From Pontixanthobacter rizhaonensis (lineage in GTDB: Bacteria; Pseudomonadota; Alphaproteobacteria; Sphingomonadales; Sphingomonadaceae): 64,000 nt of DNA. The position numbers and the translations under genes were made by a program. Location of the stretch: the NCBI RefSeq assembly GCF_012972675.1, contig NZ_JABCRE010000003.1, forward strand, positions 186,001 through 250,000. Direction: 5' to 3'. The notes under the pieces were generated by a model. That model was not told where the DNA came from and searched no databases. It was given only the letters and a program-made list of their open reading frames with translations. This document shows positions 17,882 to 26,521 of the stretch, piece by piece (the stretch's first letter is position 1; the number at the start of each line of letters is the position of its first letter).

Positions 17882-18835
17882 TTAGCGGCGGGACAGTTCC
17901 CGTGTGTAATCCACCAGCTCCACCAACACTCCGGGGTCGGATGTTTGCGTTTGCGCTTGCCATTTTGCGTCGGTTGCCAGCTTGTCCAGATGGGCATCCG
18001 CTGCCGGAAGTTGGGCAATCATTGCATGTTTAATCTGCTCCAGCTCTTCCAGAGAGGGTTCCGGTTTGCAGAACATATCGCAGATCGTCCGGTCTTGGAT
18101 CGCCAAGGAGGCCGGCAGTGTCAAAATACCATCGCGCAAATCTTCTTCGCCGCCTCCGCCAAGACCTTCCAGCCCCTTCACATCACCAACATCATCGCAG
18201 CCGTGATAGACCATGCCAATCAGCCGCCCGAACTTGCGCAAGCTGTCATCACGGGTGGCAAGACAGGCGCAGGTTTCAAACATCGATCCCGTGTCTTCGC
18301 CCGCAATCGCTTCCCAATCAGCCACGCCCAATGGTTGGCGGCGCAACCGCCACTGCGCGCATTCGGCAACCCCCAAGCGTTTAACCAGATCAGCGAACAG
18401 GCGAATGTCATGCGGGTCTTCGGCAGACATCTCGAAGCCCTCAGCGACGATAAAGCCCGATGCCATCAGGGCCGGTAATTGGCCAAATTTGGCGTGGAGC
18501 GAGGGGATGCCGCGGCGTTCATCCGAATGATCCAGAATATCATCCACGATCAGGGTCATATTGTGCATCATTTCCAGAACTGCTGCCGAACGGATCATGG
18601 CATCCGGTATGTCCGCGCCATTCTTGCCGCCGAATTTCGCACGGTAACAGCCGAAGATCGTCAGTGGCCGGAAATATTTGGAACCTTCCACAAATTGCCA
18701 TTCGAGCAATGGCTTCAAATCAGGCCCAACACGGTCGATCCAACCGTTCAGGAAGGTACGGACCCGGCCCATCTCTTCAACAAAACCGAGATCGGACACG
18801 ATGCCCGCAGTCACACTATCTAATCCAGAATTCAC
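17882..18835 (-). CDS. Trans-isoprenyl diphosphate synthase-like protein
   Basis: 317 residues of the polyprenyl synthetase family. The substrate-binding GSKYFRP sits near residue 52. The first aspartate-rich motif is DDILD followed by RRG (about residues 98-108), and the second is DDVGD (about 216), both intact DDxxD, so magnesium-diphosphate chemistry is expected. After the second motif the usual lysine-containing GKxxGKD segment is GGGGEED, followed by LRDGILTLP. Product length cannot be fixed: the residue five before the first motif is Met, not the aromatic of farnesyl synthases. The start is GTG with GGGG eight bases upstream. It follows the desaturase-like gene by 32 bases, so its product may be modified by the two flavoproteins upstream. 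Confidence 0.82.
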   Translation of the reverse strand: MNSGLDSVTAGIVSDLGFVEEMGRVRTFLNGWIDRVGPDLKPLLEWQFVEGSKYFRPLTIFGCYRAKFGGKNGADIPDAMIRSAAVLEMMHNMTLIVDDILDHSDERRGIPSLHAKFGQLPALMASGFIVAEGFEMSAEDPHDIRLFADLVKRLGVAECAQWRLRRQPLGVADWEAIAGEDTGSMFETCACLATRDDSLRKFGRLIGMVYHGCDDVGDVKGLEGLGGGGEEDLRDGILTLPASLAIQDRTICDMFCKPEPSLEELEQIKHAMIAQLPAADAHLDKLATDAKWQAQTQTSDPGVLVELVDYTRELSRR

Positions 18836-18867
18836 AAATATTGCCCCATCATGTTCAATTGGATGCC

Positions 18868-21000
18868 TCAGCGTTTGACGCGCCAGCGGCGCTTGCGCGG
18901 GCTGATGTCATCATCATCTGACAGCGCGCGATCTTGAAAGAAGCCGGAAGCTATTTTCCCGGCTTGGCGGACCATATTGGCCCCCGCACCCAGCGGCTCA
19001 CCCTGTCTGGAGGCGCTGCTTGGCCGTGGTTGCCCGCTGCATTGTTCGCTTGCGTAGCTGGCAAATTCGCCAGCAACCATCAGCAGCGCGGCACCGAGAT
19101 CGATAAAATCATCGTCATCGTGGTTGGCCGGGCCAGTGGTCGCTCCGCCCTGATTACCGGTCAAGGTGCTTTGCCAGAACCAATAGGCTGTGGTCCACCA
19201 ATCGTTGATGTATTGCAGCGGCAATAGCCCAAGATGCTCTGCCTGAAGAACATTCCCCAAATTTTGCAATCCCGGCTGTGCATCGGGGCTGCGTGGGCCA
19301 ACCAAAGTCCACGCTTTGGCCGCATAAGCAAATGGCATAAGCGCAATTTTTGCCGCCCGCAGAGCCGAATTGCCATACGTCAGATGCTTGACCAATTTGA
19401 TCGGCTGGCCGCGCACCTTGCCATTGTTTGCCGCCGCATCGAAGCGTTGGACAGCCTCGGCAGCGATAACCCCACTTTCAACAGCGCCCTCTACAGTCGC
19501 CATATCGACATTGCTGCGGCACAAATCACCGGCAAAGGCGATATTGGGCAATGTGACCGGATAGGCTGCCTCTGGCCGCCAGTCCCAGCCGCCAACCTCG
19601 TTCAGAAACAGCGCGTAATCCGCGTTGGACCGCGCATGGGTTTTCGCCCAATCGACATCGCAGTTCGGATCGCCCCATTCGCGGCCAATATCAATATCAG
19701 GATAGAACTTGATCAGTTCCTGCAACATATACCAAGACTGGTCTGCAAAATCGTGACCCGGCAGAGATTCCCCGTCTGAGGCCGCAATCACCAGAGCCGT
19801 TTTGCCGCCGAATTGGGCAGCAGGCCAAAGCTGCGCAATATCAACCACAGACAATCCGTATTTCGCCTTGGTCAGACCGATATTCTCTGGCGGGAAGCCG
19901 GGTAACTTACGCTTCAAATACAGGTCGATCACCGGAATGGGGACCGAGGTCAGTCGGCGGACTTGCGACAGGGATGGCTCGCGATCAATCAGCCTGTCAC
20001 CTGCAAGATTGCTGGCACCGCCCATCACCAAATCGGTCAAGGGTGCGCCGGGTACCGCAATAATCACCTGATCGAATGTGCCGGTGCTGCCGCGGCTATT
20101 GGATCCCGCCGCACGCCAACTGACTTTGGGTTTGTCATTCAAAAGCCGCACCGCGGTAACTTCAGTCGATGTCTTGATCGCCCCGCCCAATGATGTGATC
20201 AGATTGACAATCGGCGCGATAAGCCCGTCATTCAGGCTGTTTTTCAACATATGGGCGAACGGCGCACCGTCGGGGAACGACAGCGTATGCCGGATAAAGT
20301 CTTGATAGGTGGCGGCCGATGTTCGTTCGCTGCTGGCTGACCAGATCACCTCGAGCATATAATTCTCGAGCTCCGCCACTTCCTCCGTCGTGGTGCTGCT
20401 GGAATAGAGGAACCCGTTGACGCTTTGCCGTTCCAGCTGGGCATTGCCTTCGCGATCAAACGGATGCCCCGCCAAATCGACCATCGAATAGCCGGTCAGA
20501 AACATCTCGGCAGGCGGCAAAGAACCAGATTTCAGATTTTTGAAAATAGCATCCAAAGATGTCGGGTTGAGCAGAGTTTGATACTCCGTCGCGCCTTCTG
20601 CGAGCATTTTAACACCCGCGCGCGGTTCAAAATGGGCTGAACGGTCAAGACCAAGATCATTCTCGAACAGATCCCAGAAATTGTCATACCAATCACAGAA
20701 CATGTGCGGATACACATCGTGCTCGACACCATCGACCAAGGTGGATGACGTATTTCCGCCCAACCTGTCTTTCTGTTCAAACACAGTAACATCAAAGCCA
20801 GCTTTCAGCAGCTTGATTGCAGCCGTTAACCCGGCAATGCCCCCACCAACGACGGCTACCGATTTCCCCGATGCCGTGTTGATAGATGCTGAAGCTGCGA
20901 CGCTTTCCGCCGCTGTCGGGTTGGTTTTCGCTGAACCGGATCGGGCTTTGCGAGCAGCTGCCTTGGACTTTGACGCTGTACGGGTTGATTTGGTGGTCAC
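18868..21000 (-). CDS. Phytoene desaturase/amine oxidase-like FAD flavoprotein
   Basis: 710 residues. A lysine/alanine-rich, probably disordered N-terminal tail (1-45) precedes a dinucleotide-binding motif SVAVVGGGIAGLTAAIKLLKAGFDVTVFEQKDRLGGNTSS (about 47-86), the standard start of carotenoid desaturases, HpnE-type dehydroxylases and amine oxidases. LPNIAFAGDLCRSNVDMATVEGAVESGVIAAEAV near residue 500 is the C-terminal FAD motif. About 150 further residues, ending in a DDDD/KRRWR basic tail, are unusual for the family. The GTG start overlaps the upstream reductase stop by four bases (GTGA), so the two are translationally coupled. It probably oxidises or isomerises an isoprenoid chain; the exact substrate is unknown. 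Confidence 0.82.
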   Translation of the reverse strand: MTTKSTRTASKSKAAARKARSGSAKTNPTAAESVAASASINTASGKSVAVVGGGIAGLTAAIKLLKAGFDVTVFEQKDRLGGNTSSTLVDGVEHDVYPHMFCDWYDNFWDLFENDLGLDRSAHFEPRAGVKMLAEGATEYQTLLNPTSLDAIFKNLKSGSLPPAEMFLTGYSMVDLAGHPFDREGNAQLERQSVNGFLYSSSTTTEEVAELENYMLEVIWSASSERTSAATYQDFIRHTLSFPDGAPFAHMLKNSLNDGLIAPIVNLITSLGGAIKTSTEVTAVRLLNDKPKVSWRAAGSNSRGSTGTFDQVIIAVPGAPLTDLVMGGASNLAGDRLIDREPSLSQVRRLTSVPIPVIDLYLKRKLPGFPPENIGLTKAKYGLSVVDIAQLWPAAQFGGKTALVIAASDGESLPGHDFADQSWYMLQELIKFYPDIDIGREWGDPNCDVDWAKTHARSNADYALFLNEVGGWDWRPEAAYPVTLPNIAFAGDLCRSNVDMATVEGAVESGVIAAEAVQRFDAAANNGKVRGQPIKLVKHLTYGNSALRAAKIALMPFAYAAKAWTLVGPRSPDAQPGLQNLGNVLQAEHLGLLPLQYINDWWTTAYWFWQSTLTGNQGGATTGPANHDDDDFIDLGAALLMVAGEFASYASEQCSGQPRPSSASRQGEPLGAGANMVRQAGKIASGFFQDRALSDDDDISPRKRRWRVKR

Positions 21001-22493
21001 AGGCCAGTCTCCGTTTCAAAGGGGCCGTTTACTCTGGGATTTTCTTGTCCGGCGAAGGATGGCCCCAATTTGCTGGCAGCACGCACGATGTCTTTCAGCC
21101 ACCCCATATGCCAGGCAGGGTCATCGCGGACGGAGTTGCGCCAGCCTTGTTGCCACAAATTCCAATCACCCACGAACCCGTCACGCGGCAACCCTCGCCC
21201 TGCGAACAGATCCATCAATGCCGCGCTTCCGCCTTGAGCAATATGTCCGAAAATGCCTTTCCATAATTGCGCGGCGATGGCGGCCGGTTGGACGTTGAGC
21301 CCGCCAAAGCCCGTCCCGGAAACGCGCGCAAATTCGCGGTCATGCTGCGCGCGTTCAAAACCCTGTTTCGTCATGCTGAGGAAGAAATCCCCGAAATGGC
21401 GATTGCGGATCATGGTCGCGTAAAAGCTGAGATAGAGCATCGAATAATCGAAATGCGCCCGAAAATCCGTTTCAAACGGCGCAAAATCTGCTTCTTCAAA
21501 GCTGCCCTTCTCCAACGCAGCGGCAATCGTGCGTGCGCCGATGATGGAGCTTTCCATTCCCTGCGTAATGCCTTCGGCAGTCATCGGATCAACAAAGCCG
21601 CCCGCATCACCCACCAGAATTCCGCCAGCGAAATGGTTGCGCGTAATTCCGCCATACATATGGACAGCCCCGCCCAACGGCTTGGTCATCATGGTTGCAT
21701 TGGCGCAGCCGGGATGGCGATATTTTAGCCGGTCCAAGCTATCCCGAAAAGAACGCTGCAACGAAATATCGAACTTCTCGGTCGTCTCGCTCAACATCCC
21801 CATGCCGGCATTGGCGCGGCCACCACCCGCTGGAAAAACCCAGCCATAGCCGGGATAGTGATCCTCATCGAACCAGATGCAGGCCTCATCCTCATCCATC
21901 TCGACCCCCTCGAGATAGACGCGCTGCGAGATGCCGATATGCCGTTTGTCATCGCGGCGCAGGCCCGCATAAGCCGCAACCATAGACTGGACCCCATCCG
22001 CCCCGATAACTACCGGCGCGGTTAGCGTGCCAGCGCCATCCTTTGTTCTGGTCTGGACATGCATGATCCCGTTTTCGCGGGTGACCCCGCGCACCGTGGT
22101 GCCTTGGAACACTTTGGCCCCAGCCGCCTGCGCATTATCGAGCAGTGCAGTATCCAGATCGTGACGCGGGATAATATGCCCGTGCGGCGGTATCCCGCCC
22201 TCACCATCATAATAGGCTACATCATTTTGATAGGCGATATGCGGTCCGTAATAAGCCCGCACCTTATTGATTGCCGTCCGGCCATCCAAGCCCAGCGCGG
22301 CGCTGCACCCCATCCGTTCGATGATCCGCAAACCCGCAGGTTCAACAAAATCACCGCAGACTTTTTCACGGGGAAACTCTGCCCGTTCGACCACAGCAAC
22401 ATTGATACCGCGCTTAGCAAGCGCCCACGCCATAGCCGCGCCAGACGGTCCACCACCTGCAACGATGGCATCGAATTGGCCAGAAGCCCCCAT
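20997..22493 (-). CDS. Geranylgeranyl reductase family flavoprotein
   Basis: 498 residues. FAD motif DAIVAGGGPSGAAMAWALAKRGINVAVVER at about 8-37, then FPREKVCGDFVEPAGLRIIER, the hallmark of geranylgeranyl/digeranylgeranyl reductases, and GILVGDAGGFVDPMTAEGITQGMESS at about 288, which binds the FAD pyrophosphate. Such enzymes saturate double bonds in isoprenoid chains; related halogenases and hydroxylases share the fold. It is the first gene of the three-gene operon and the natural partner of the isoprenyl synthase. No bacteriochlorophyll genes lie nearby, so a chlorophyll tail role is not indicated by context. Confidence 0.85.
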   Translation of the reverse strand: MGASGQFDAIVAGGGPSGAAMAWALAKRGINVAVVERAEFPREKVCGDFVEPAGLRIIERMGCSAALGLDGRTAINKVRAYYGPHIAYQNDVAYYDGEGGIPPHGHIIPRHDLDTALLDNAQAAGAKVFQGTTVRGVTRENGIMHVQTRTKDGAGTLTAPVVIGADGVQSMVAAYAGLRRDDKRHIGISQRVYLEGVEMDEDEACIWFDEDHYPGYGWVFPAGGGRANAGMGMLSETTEKFDISLQRSFRDSLDRLKYRHPGCANATMMTKPLGGAVHMYGGITRNHFAGGILVGDAGGFVDPMTAEGITQGMESSIIGARTIAAALEKGSFEEADFAPFETDFRAHFDYSMLYLSFYATMIRNRHFGDFFLSMTKQGFERAQHDREFARVSGTGFGGLNVQPAAIAAQLWKGIFGHIAQGGSAALMDLFAGRGLPRDGFVGDWNLWQQGWRNSVRDDPAWHMGWLKDIVRAASKLGPSFAGQENPRVNGPFETETGL

Positions 22494-22609
22494 ATATCAC
22501 CCCCATCCGGCATAGTGTCGGATTTGTTTACAATGCTGGCGAGCTATCATCGCGAAATCAAGGCAAGGCTTGTACAAATGCGTAGTTTGTCGGGGATTGT
22601 CGCGGAAAT

Positions 22610-22650
22610 AAAAAAAGGTCCCCCAAGGCAAGCTTGGGAGACCTTTTTTA
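22610..22650 (-). terminator. Terminator hairpin, distal copy
   Basis: GGTC-C-CCCAAG (22617-22627) pairs with CTTGGG-A-GACC across a short loop, and both sides carry A/T runs (A7 left, T6 right), making it bidirectional. It lies between the tRNA-Ser gene and the reductase operon. Its plan (two paired blocks with one C-A mismatch) is the same as the hairpin next to the tRNA, and a copy of the tRNA 3' end abuts it. Confidence 0.75.
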
Positions 22651-22669
22651 TGGAGGACACGGTGGGATT
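22645..22669. repeat. Duplicate of tRNA-Ser 3' end (25-base direct repeat, copy A)
   Basis: These 25 bases are identical to 22781-22805, which cover the terminator T-run, the CCA end, the acceptor 3' strand and the start of the T arm of the tRNA-Ser gene. The copies are offset by 136 bases. Outside the repeat this copy has no tRNA body. The pattern resembles an attachment-site scar left by integration into a tRNA 3' end, or a small segmental duplication. Confidence 0.75.
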
Positions 22670-22756
22670 GGCCGCGCTTCGCTTGGCCTTCTCCGCGAGC
22701 GGTGCTCGCTCCGATTCCGAACCCTTGGTCTCTTCAGCCTCACACGCGTCATCCAC

Positions 22757-22786
22757 AAAAAAGGGCCCCTTTCGGGACCCTTTTTA
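22757..22786 (-). terminator. Terminator immediately after tRNA-Ser
   Basis: AAAAGGG-C-CCC pairs with GGG-A-CCCTTTT around a TTTC loop, with A and T runs on the outer sides. It directly follows the encoded CCA of the minus-strand tRNA and should end its transcript. Confidence 0.75.
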
Positions 22787-22877
22787 TGGAGGACACGGTG
22801 GGATTCGAACCCACGAAACGGGGTTACCGTTTACACACTTTCCAGGCGTGCGCCTTCGACCACTCGGCCACGTGTCC
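22787..22877 (-). tRNA. tRNA-Ser (anticodon GGA)
   Basis: On the minus strand the gene starts GGACACG-TG-GCCGAGTGG; the anticodon loop reads CTGGAAA, giving GGA (serine UCC/UCU codons). A long variable arm (class II tRNA) follows, then a T arm GTGGG-TTCGAAT-CCCAC type, acceptor strand CGTGTCC, and an encoded CCA at 22789-22787. The acceptor stem pairs over seven bases. The base before CCA is T, whereas serine tRNAs usually carry G there; an eighth acceptor pair with the upstream A is possible. The 3' end is duplicated 136 bases downstream. Confidence 0.95.
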
Positions 22878-22966
22878 TCGCGCCTATCGCTTATCAGCTT
22901 TAGACAGAGGCGCGCACTAGCGGCGTGTCGGGGCTTTCGCAAGACGGATTCCTTTGCCACTATGCA

Positions 22967-23992
22967 ATGATGATCAAACATCTTCTATTGGCCGCCGCCA
23001 CTCTCTCGCTTGCAACTGCTGCTAACGGACAAGAAAACACATCTTCTCCGGCCCCTCAGCCCGCTCTTTCACCTAACGCCATTGTCGATGCGGCTGCCCC
23101 CGGTGAATGGATCACTATTCCCGCAGAAGATTTGCTGGTGATGACGCTTGCGCCAGACCGTGATGGCAATTCGCGATCTGTCATTATCCAGTTGATGCCC
23201 GCCCCCTTCAGCACAGGGTGGGTCCAGAACATCCGCACTTTCGCCCGCGCCAAATGGTATGACAGCATTTCCGTCAACCGCGTGCAGGACAATTACGTCG
23301 TCCAATGGGGTGATCCCAATTACGACAATCCAGAGGCAGAGGGTGAGGCAAAGGCGCTGCCGGATGGGCTGAAAGTGATGGAGGAAAGCCAGTACAAATT
23401 GCGCCAGCCATTTGCGATGTCCGAAGCCGCCTTTAGCGCTGCGACCAAACAAGCCGGAACTAACGCAGTCGCGGAATTCCTGGGCCCTCTGTTCCGGCCC
23501 GATCCCTATGGTGGCGGCAGTACTATTATCGCCGGTTGGCCCATCGGGGTCGACGCAGATGAAATGTGGCCCGTCCACTGTTACGGCATGATTGGCGTGG
23601 GCCGAGGATACTCACCCGATACTGGATCAGGCGCAGAACTCTACACCGTCATTGGCCATGCACCCCGCCATTTGGACCGCAATATTGCGCTGGTCGGCCG
23701 GATCGTGGAAGGGATGGAGCATCTTTCCAGCTTGCCGCGCGGATCGGGCGCGCTGGGGTTCTATACTGCCGACGAGTTTGACAAGCGCACGCCGATCCAA
23801 TCGGTCCGCGTGGCCAGCGATTTGCCCGCCGCAGACCAACCCGCTTTTGAATATCTTGCGACCGAGGGCGAGACGTTTGCACGCTACGCCGATGCACGCG
23901 CCAATCGCCGCGATCCGTTCTTCATTGTGCCAGCGGGCGGCGCGGATATTTGCAACATTCCCGTGCCCGTGCGACGCACACCTAATGGCTGA
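22967..23992 (+). CDS. Secreted cyclophilin-type peptidylprolyl isomerase-like protein
   Basis: 341 residues from the ATG at 22967, where a signal peptide begins (MMIKHLLLAAATLSLATAANGQ). The cyclophilin fold is indicated by a strand order with IRTFARAKWYDSISVNRVQDNYVVQWGDP (about residues 83-111) and later YTVIGHAPRHLDRNIALVGRIVEGMEHLSSLPRG, which corresponds to the barrel segment carrying the active site. A long insertion between them is unusual for small PpiA/PpiB proteins. It probably assists folding in the periplasm. Its stop overlaps the next gene by eight bases, so they are co-translated. Confidence 0.8.
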   Translation: MMIKHLLLAAATLSLATAANGQENTSSPAPQPALSPNAIVDAAAPGEWITIPAEDLLVMTLAPDRDGNSRSVIIQLMPAPFSTGWVQNIRTFARAKWYDSISVNRVQDNYVVQWGDPNYDNPEAEGEAKALPDGLKVMEESQYKLRQPFAMSEAAFSAATKQAGTNAVAEFLGPLFRPDPYGGGSTIIAGWPIGVDADEMWPVHCYGMIGVGRGYSPDTGSGAELYTVIGHAPRHLDRNIALVGRIVEGMEHLSSLPRGSGALGFYTADEFDKRTPIQSVRVASDLPAADQPAFEYLATEGETFARYADARANRRDPFFIVPAGGADICNIPVPVRRTPNG

Positions 23993-24338
23993 AAGGCTGC
24001 AATGTACACTACCCCTCACCCGCTGGGCCGGTGATCGCGGCACCTATCATTTGGTGACTCTGACTGGTGCAGAAGCGGAGACCGTCGCTATGCATGCGAT
24101 GATGGAGAAATTGGAGCTGGGCACCAAACGCGGGTTCGGCTCAGTCAAAGTCCTTGTGCGGATTGGCGATACGGAATGGAAAAGCTCTGTCTTCCCTCAG
24201 AGCAAATCCGTGCCCTCAAGCAGCAAAGCGGTAGGGCAACGAGAACGCGAATGGGTCTTGCTAATCAGCAAGAAAGTGATGCGACTGGAAGATTTGGCCG
24301 AGGGCGATGACGTTTCGTTGGCGTTGGAACTGCTTTAA
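23985..24338 (+). CDS. DUF1905 domain-containing protein
   Basis: 117 residues starting MAERLQCTLPLTRW, overlapping the cyclophilin stop by eight bases. A small beta-barrel with RGTYHLVTLTGAEAETVAMHAMMEKLELGTKRGFGSVKVLVRIGDTEWKSSVFP, the signature of DUF1905 proteins of unknown function; ERLEDLAEGDDVSLAL at the C-terminus fits the family. No catalytic residues are evident. Its stop codon overlaps the convergent Rsh gene's stop. Confidence 0.8.
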   Translation: MAERLQCTLPLTRWAGDRGTYHLVTLTGAEAETVAMHAMMEKLELGTKRGFGSVKVLVRIGDTEWKSSVFPQSKSVPSSSKAVGQREREWVLLISKKVMRLEDLAEGDDVSLALELL

Positions 24339-26425
24339 ATCCGTTCAGCCTGCGCCACTGCATCACTTGCCCGAAGTGCGCTGACAATGCGGGTGAGATG
24401 GGCGAGATCCTGCACTTCCAAATCTACTTCATAGACACCGAAAGGGTGCTCCGTCTGGGACAGAGTTAATGCCCGGATATTAGCCATGTTTTGCCCGAAT
24501 ATTCCCGCCATCTCTGCCAGCGCTCCGGGACGGTCATATAGGGTGGCTCGCAAATGCCCCACAGCCCCCTTGGACGCCTTGCCCCAGCTAAGATCGAGCC
24601 AATCTGCATCGACGCCAGTTGCCAGTTGCAAGCAATCAATGGTGTGCACTTCAACGCCCTTACCCGGGCTGCGCAAGCCAACAATCCTGTCACCCGGCAC
24701 CGGATGACAACATTCGGACAAATGATAGCCTGCCCCCGGGGTCAGACCCCGGATGGAAATCGCCTTATCTTGGCGTGACCAGTCTTCGCGATCTTCCATA
24801 TCGGCAGTGCAACCGGGCACGAGCGCTTCCATCACTTCGCGATCTTCCAGCTTTGCGGCCCCAACCGCATACATCAGATCGTCAGGCTCACTCATTTCGA
24901 GGCGCTTTACCGCATCCGTAATTGCCTTCTTGCCGATCTTCGCAGGTACACGGGCAGCAATGTCTTCAAACAGCTTGGTGCCGATCTCGATCACTTCCTC
25001 GCGCTCTTTCAAACGCACCGAACGGCGGATCGCAGCACGAGCCTTGCCTGTAACCACAAAACTCAGCCAGCTGAGTTGCGGTGCGGCCTTCTTGCTTTTG
25101 ATAATCTCGACCACATCGCCATTATTCAGCGGCGTCCGCAGCGGCATATGGCGGCCATTGATCTTGGCACCAACGGTTTGCGCGCCCAAATCCGTATGAA
25201 CAGCGAAGGCGAAATCAACCGGCGTCGACCCAACCGGCAATTGGTGCAACGCCCCCTTGGGCGTGAACGCAAAGATACGGTCCTGATAGATCGCCAGGCG
25301 TGTATGTTCGAGCAGCTCTTCCGCATCATGGCTGGCATCGACAATTTCGATCAGATCGCGCAGCCAACCCACTTGGCCATCGGGCCGGTCGCCCTGCTTA
25401 TAGGCCCAATGCGCAGCCAGCCCGAACTCATTTTTCTGGTGCATATGCCGGGTGCGGATTTGCACTTCCACTCGCATGGAGTTTTCATAGATCAGCGAAG
25501 TATGAAGGCTGCGATAGCCGTTATTCTTTGGCGTCGAGATATAGTCTTTGAACTTGCCCGGAATAAACTGCCACACAGTGTGCAACACGCCCATAGCGGC
25601 ATAGCAGTCCGCTTCATTTTCGGTAATCACCCGGAACGCCATAATGTCGGTGACTTGTTCAAAAGACACATGGCGTTCGGCCATTTTCTTCCAGATGGAG
25701 TAGGGATGTTTTTCCCGGCCGGTTACTTCCACTTGCAGCCCAGCCTCGGCCAGCGCTTGCTTGATGGCTAGGGCAATAGCGTCCACTTGACCGCCATCCT
25801 GCATCCGGATCTGCTCAAGCCGGCCAGTGATCGTTTTATAGGCGTCCGGCTCCAACTGCTCGAACGCGAGCTGCTGCATTTCGCGCATATATTCATACAT
25901 GCCTACCCGCTCCGCCAAGGGCGCGTAAATATCCATTGTCTCGCGCGCGATGCGCAGGCGCTTTTCCGGCTTTTTGATGAAATGCAACGTACGCATATTG
26001 TGCATACGGTCTGCCAATTTAACCAACAGCACCCGGATGTCTTCTGACATCGCCAGCAAGAATTTGCGCAGATTTTCCGCCGCACGCTCATCTTCCGGCA
26101 TCGCTTCAATCTTGCTGAGCTTGGTGACCCCGTCGACCAACCGCGCCACTTCTTTGCCGAAGTGTTTTTCAATATCCTCAATCGTGGCCAGCGTATCTTC
26201 GACTGTGTCGTGAAGCAGCGCTGTAATGATCGTTTCCTGATCCAGCTGTAGATCAGTCATCAACCCCGCCACCTCTACCGGATGGCTAAAATACGGATCG
26301 CCGCTGGCGCGCTTTTGCGTGCCATGCTTTTGTACGGTGTAGACATAGGCGCGGTTGAGCAGGGCCTCATCCGCATTAGGGTCATAACTAAGGACCCGCT
26401 CTACAAGTTCATATTGGCGCAGCAT
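24335..26425 (-). CDS. Bifunctional (p)ppGpp synthetase/hydrolase (Rsh)
   Basis: 696 residues with the full RelA/SpoT layout: HD hydrolase domain with FSHPVEVAGL and ALLHDTVEDT (about 46-78), synthetase domain with GREKHPYSIWKKM and FRVITENEADCYAAMGVLHTVW (about 225-290) and the YISTPKNNGYRSLHTS catalytic segment, a TGS domain (DRIFAFTPKGALHQLPVGSTPVDFAFAVHTDLG, about 385-417), and a C-terminal ACT domain. The intact HD motif supports hydrolase activity, and the synthetase motifs are also intact, as expected for the single Rsh of alphaproteobacteria that controls the stringent response. It stands alone, transcribed away from the aminopeptidase promoter. Confidence 0.95.
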   Translation of the reverse strand: MLRQYELVERVLSYDPNADEALLNRAYVYTVQKHGTQKRASGDPYFSHPVEVAGLMTDLQLDQETIITALLHDTVEDTLATIEDIEKHFGKEVARLVDGVTKLSKIEAMPEDERAAENLRKFLLAMSEDIRVLLVKLADRMHNMRTLHFIKKPEKRLRIARETMDIYAPLAERVGMYEYMREMQQLAFEQLEPDAYKTITGRLEQIRMQDGGQVDAIALAIKQALAEAGLQVEVTGREKHPYSIWKKMAERHVSFEQVTDIMAFRVITENEADCYAAMGVLHTVWQFIPGKFKDYISTPKNNGYRSLHTSLIYENSMRVEVQIRTRHMHQKNEFGLAAHWAYKQGDRPDGQVGWLRDLIEIVDASHDAEELLEHTRLAIYQDRIFAFTPKGALHQLPVGSTPVDFAFAVHTDLGAQTVGAKINGRHMPLRTPLNNGDVVEIIKSKKAAPQLSWLSFVVTGKARAAIRRSVRLKEREEVIEIGTKLFEDIAARVPAKIGKKAITDAVKRLEMSEPDDLMYAVGAAKLEDREVMEALVPGCTADMEDREDWSRQDKAISIRGLTPGAGYHLSECCHPVPGDRIVGLRSPGKGVEVHTIDCLQLATGVDADWLDLSWGKASKGAVGHLRATLYDRPGALAEMAGIFGQNMANIRALTLSQTEHPFGVYEVDLEVQDLAHLTRIVSALRASDAVAQAERI

Positions 26426-26521
26426 AAGGCGCTGATAGTGATATGTTTCCCAGCCATTGCAACGCCTTTTATACGGCGCATGACGATTTTAACCGATTGT
26501 AACCTTTCCGATCACTGTGCA

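Noticed and set aside
23592-23984. Long plus-strand frame before the DUF1905 start
   Set aside because: It is in another frame over the cyclophilin gene, and the conserved DUF1905 part starts at 23985.
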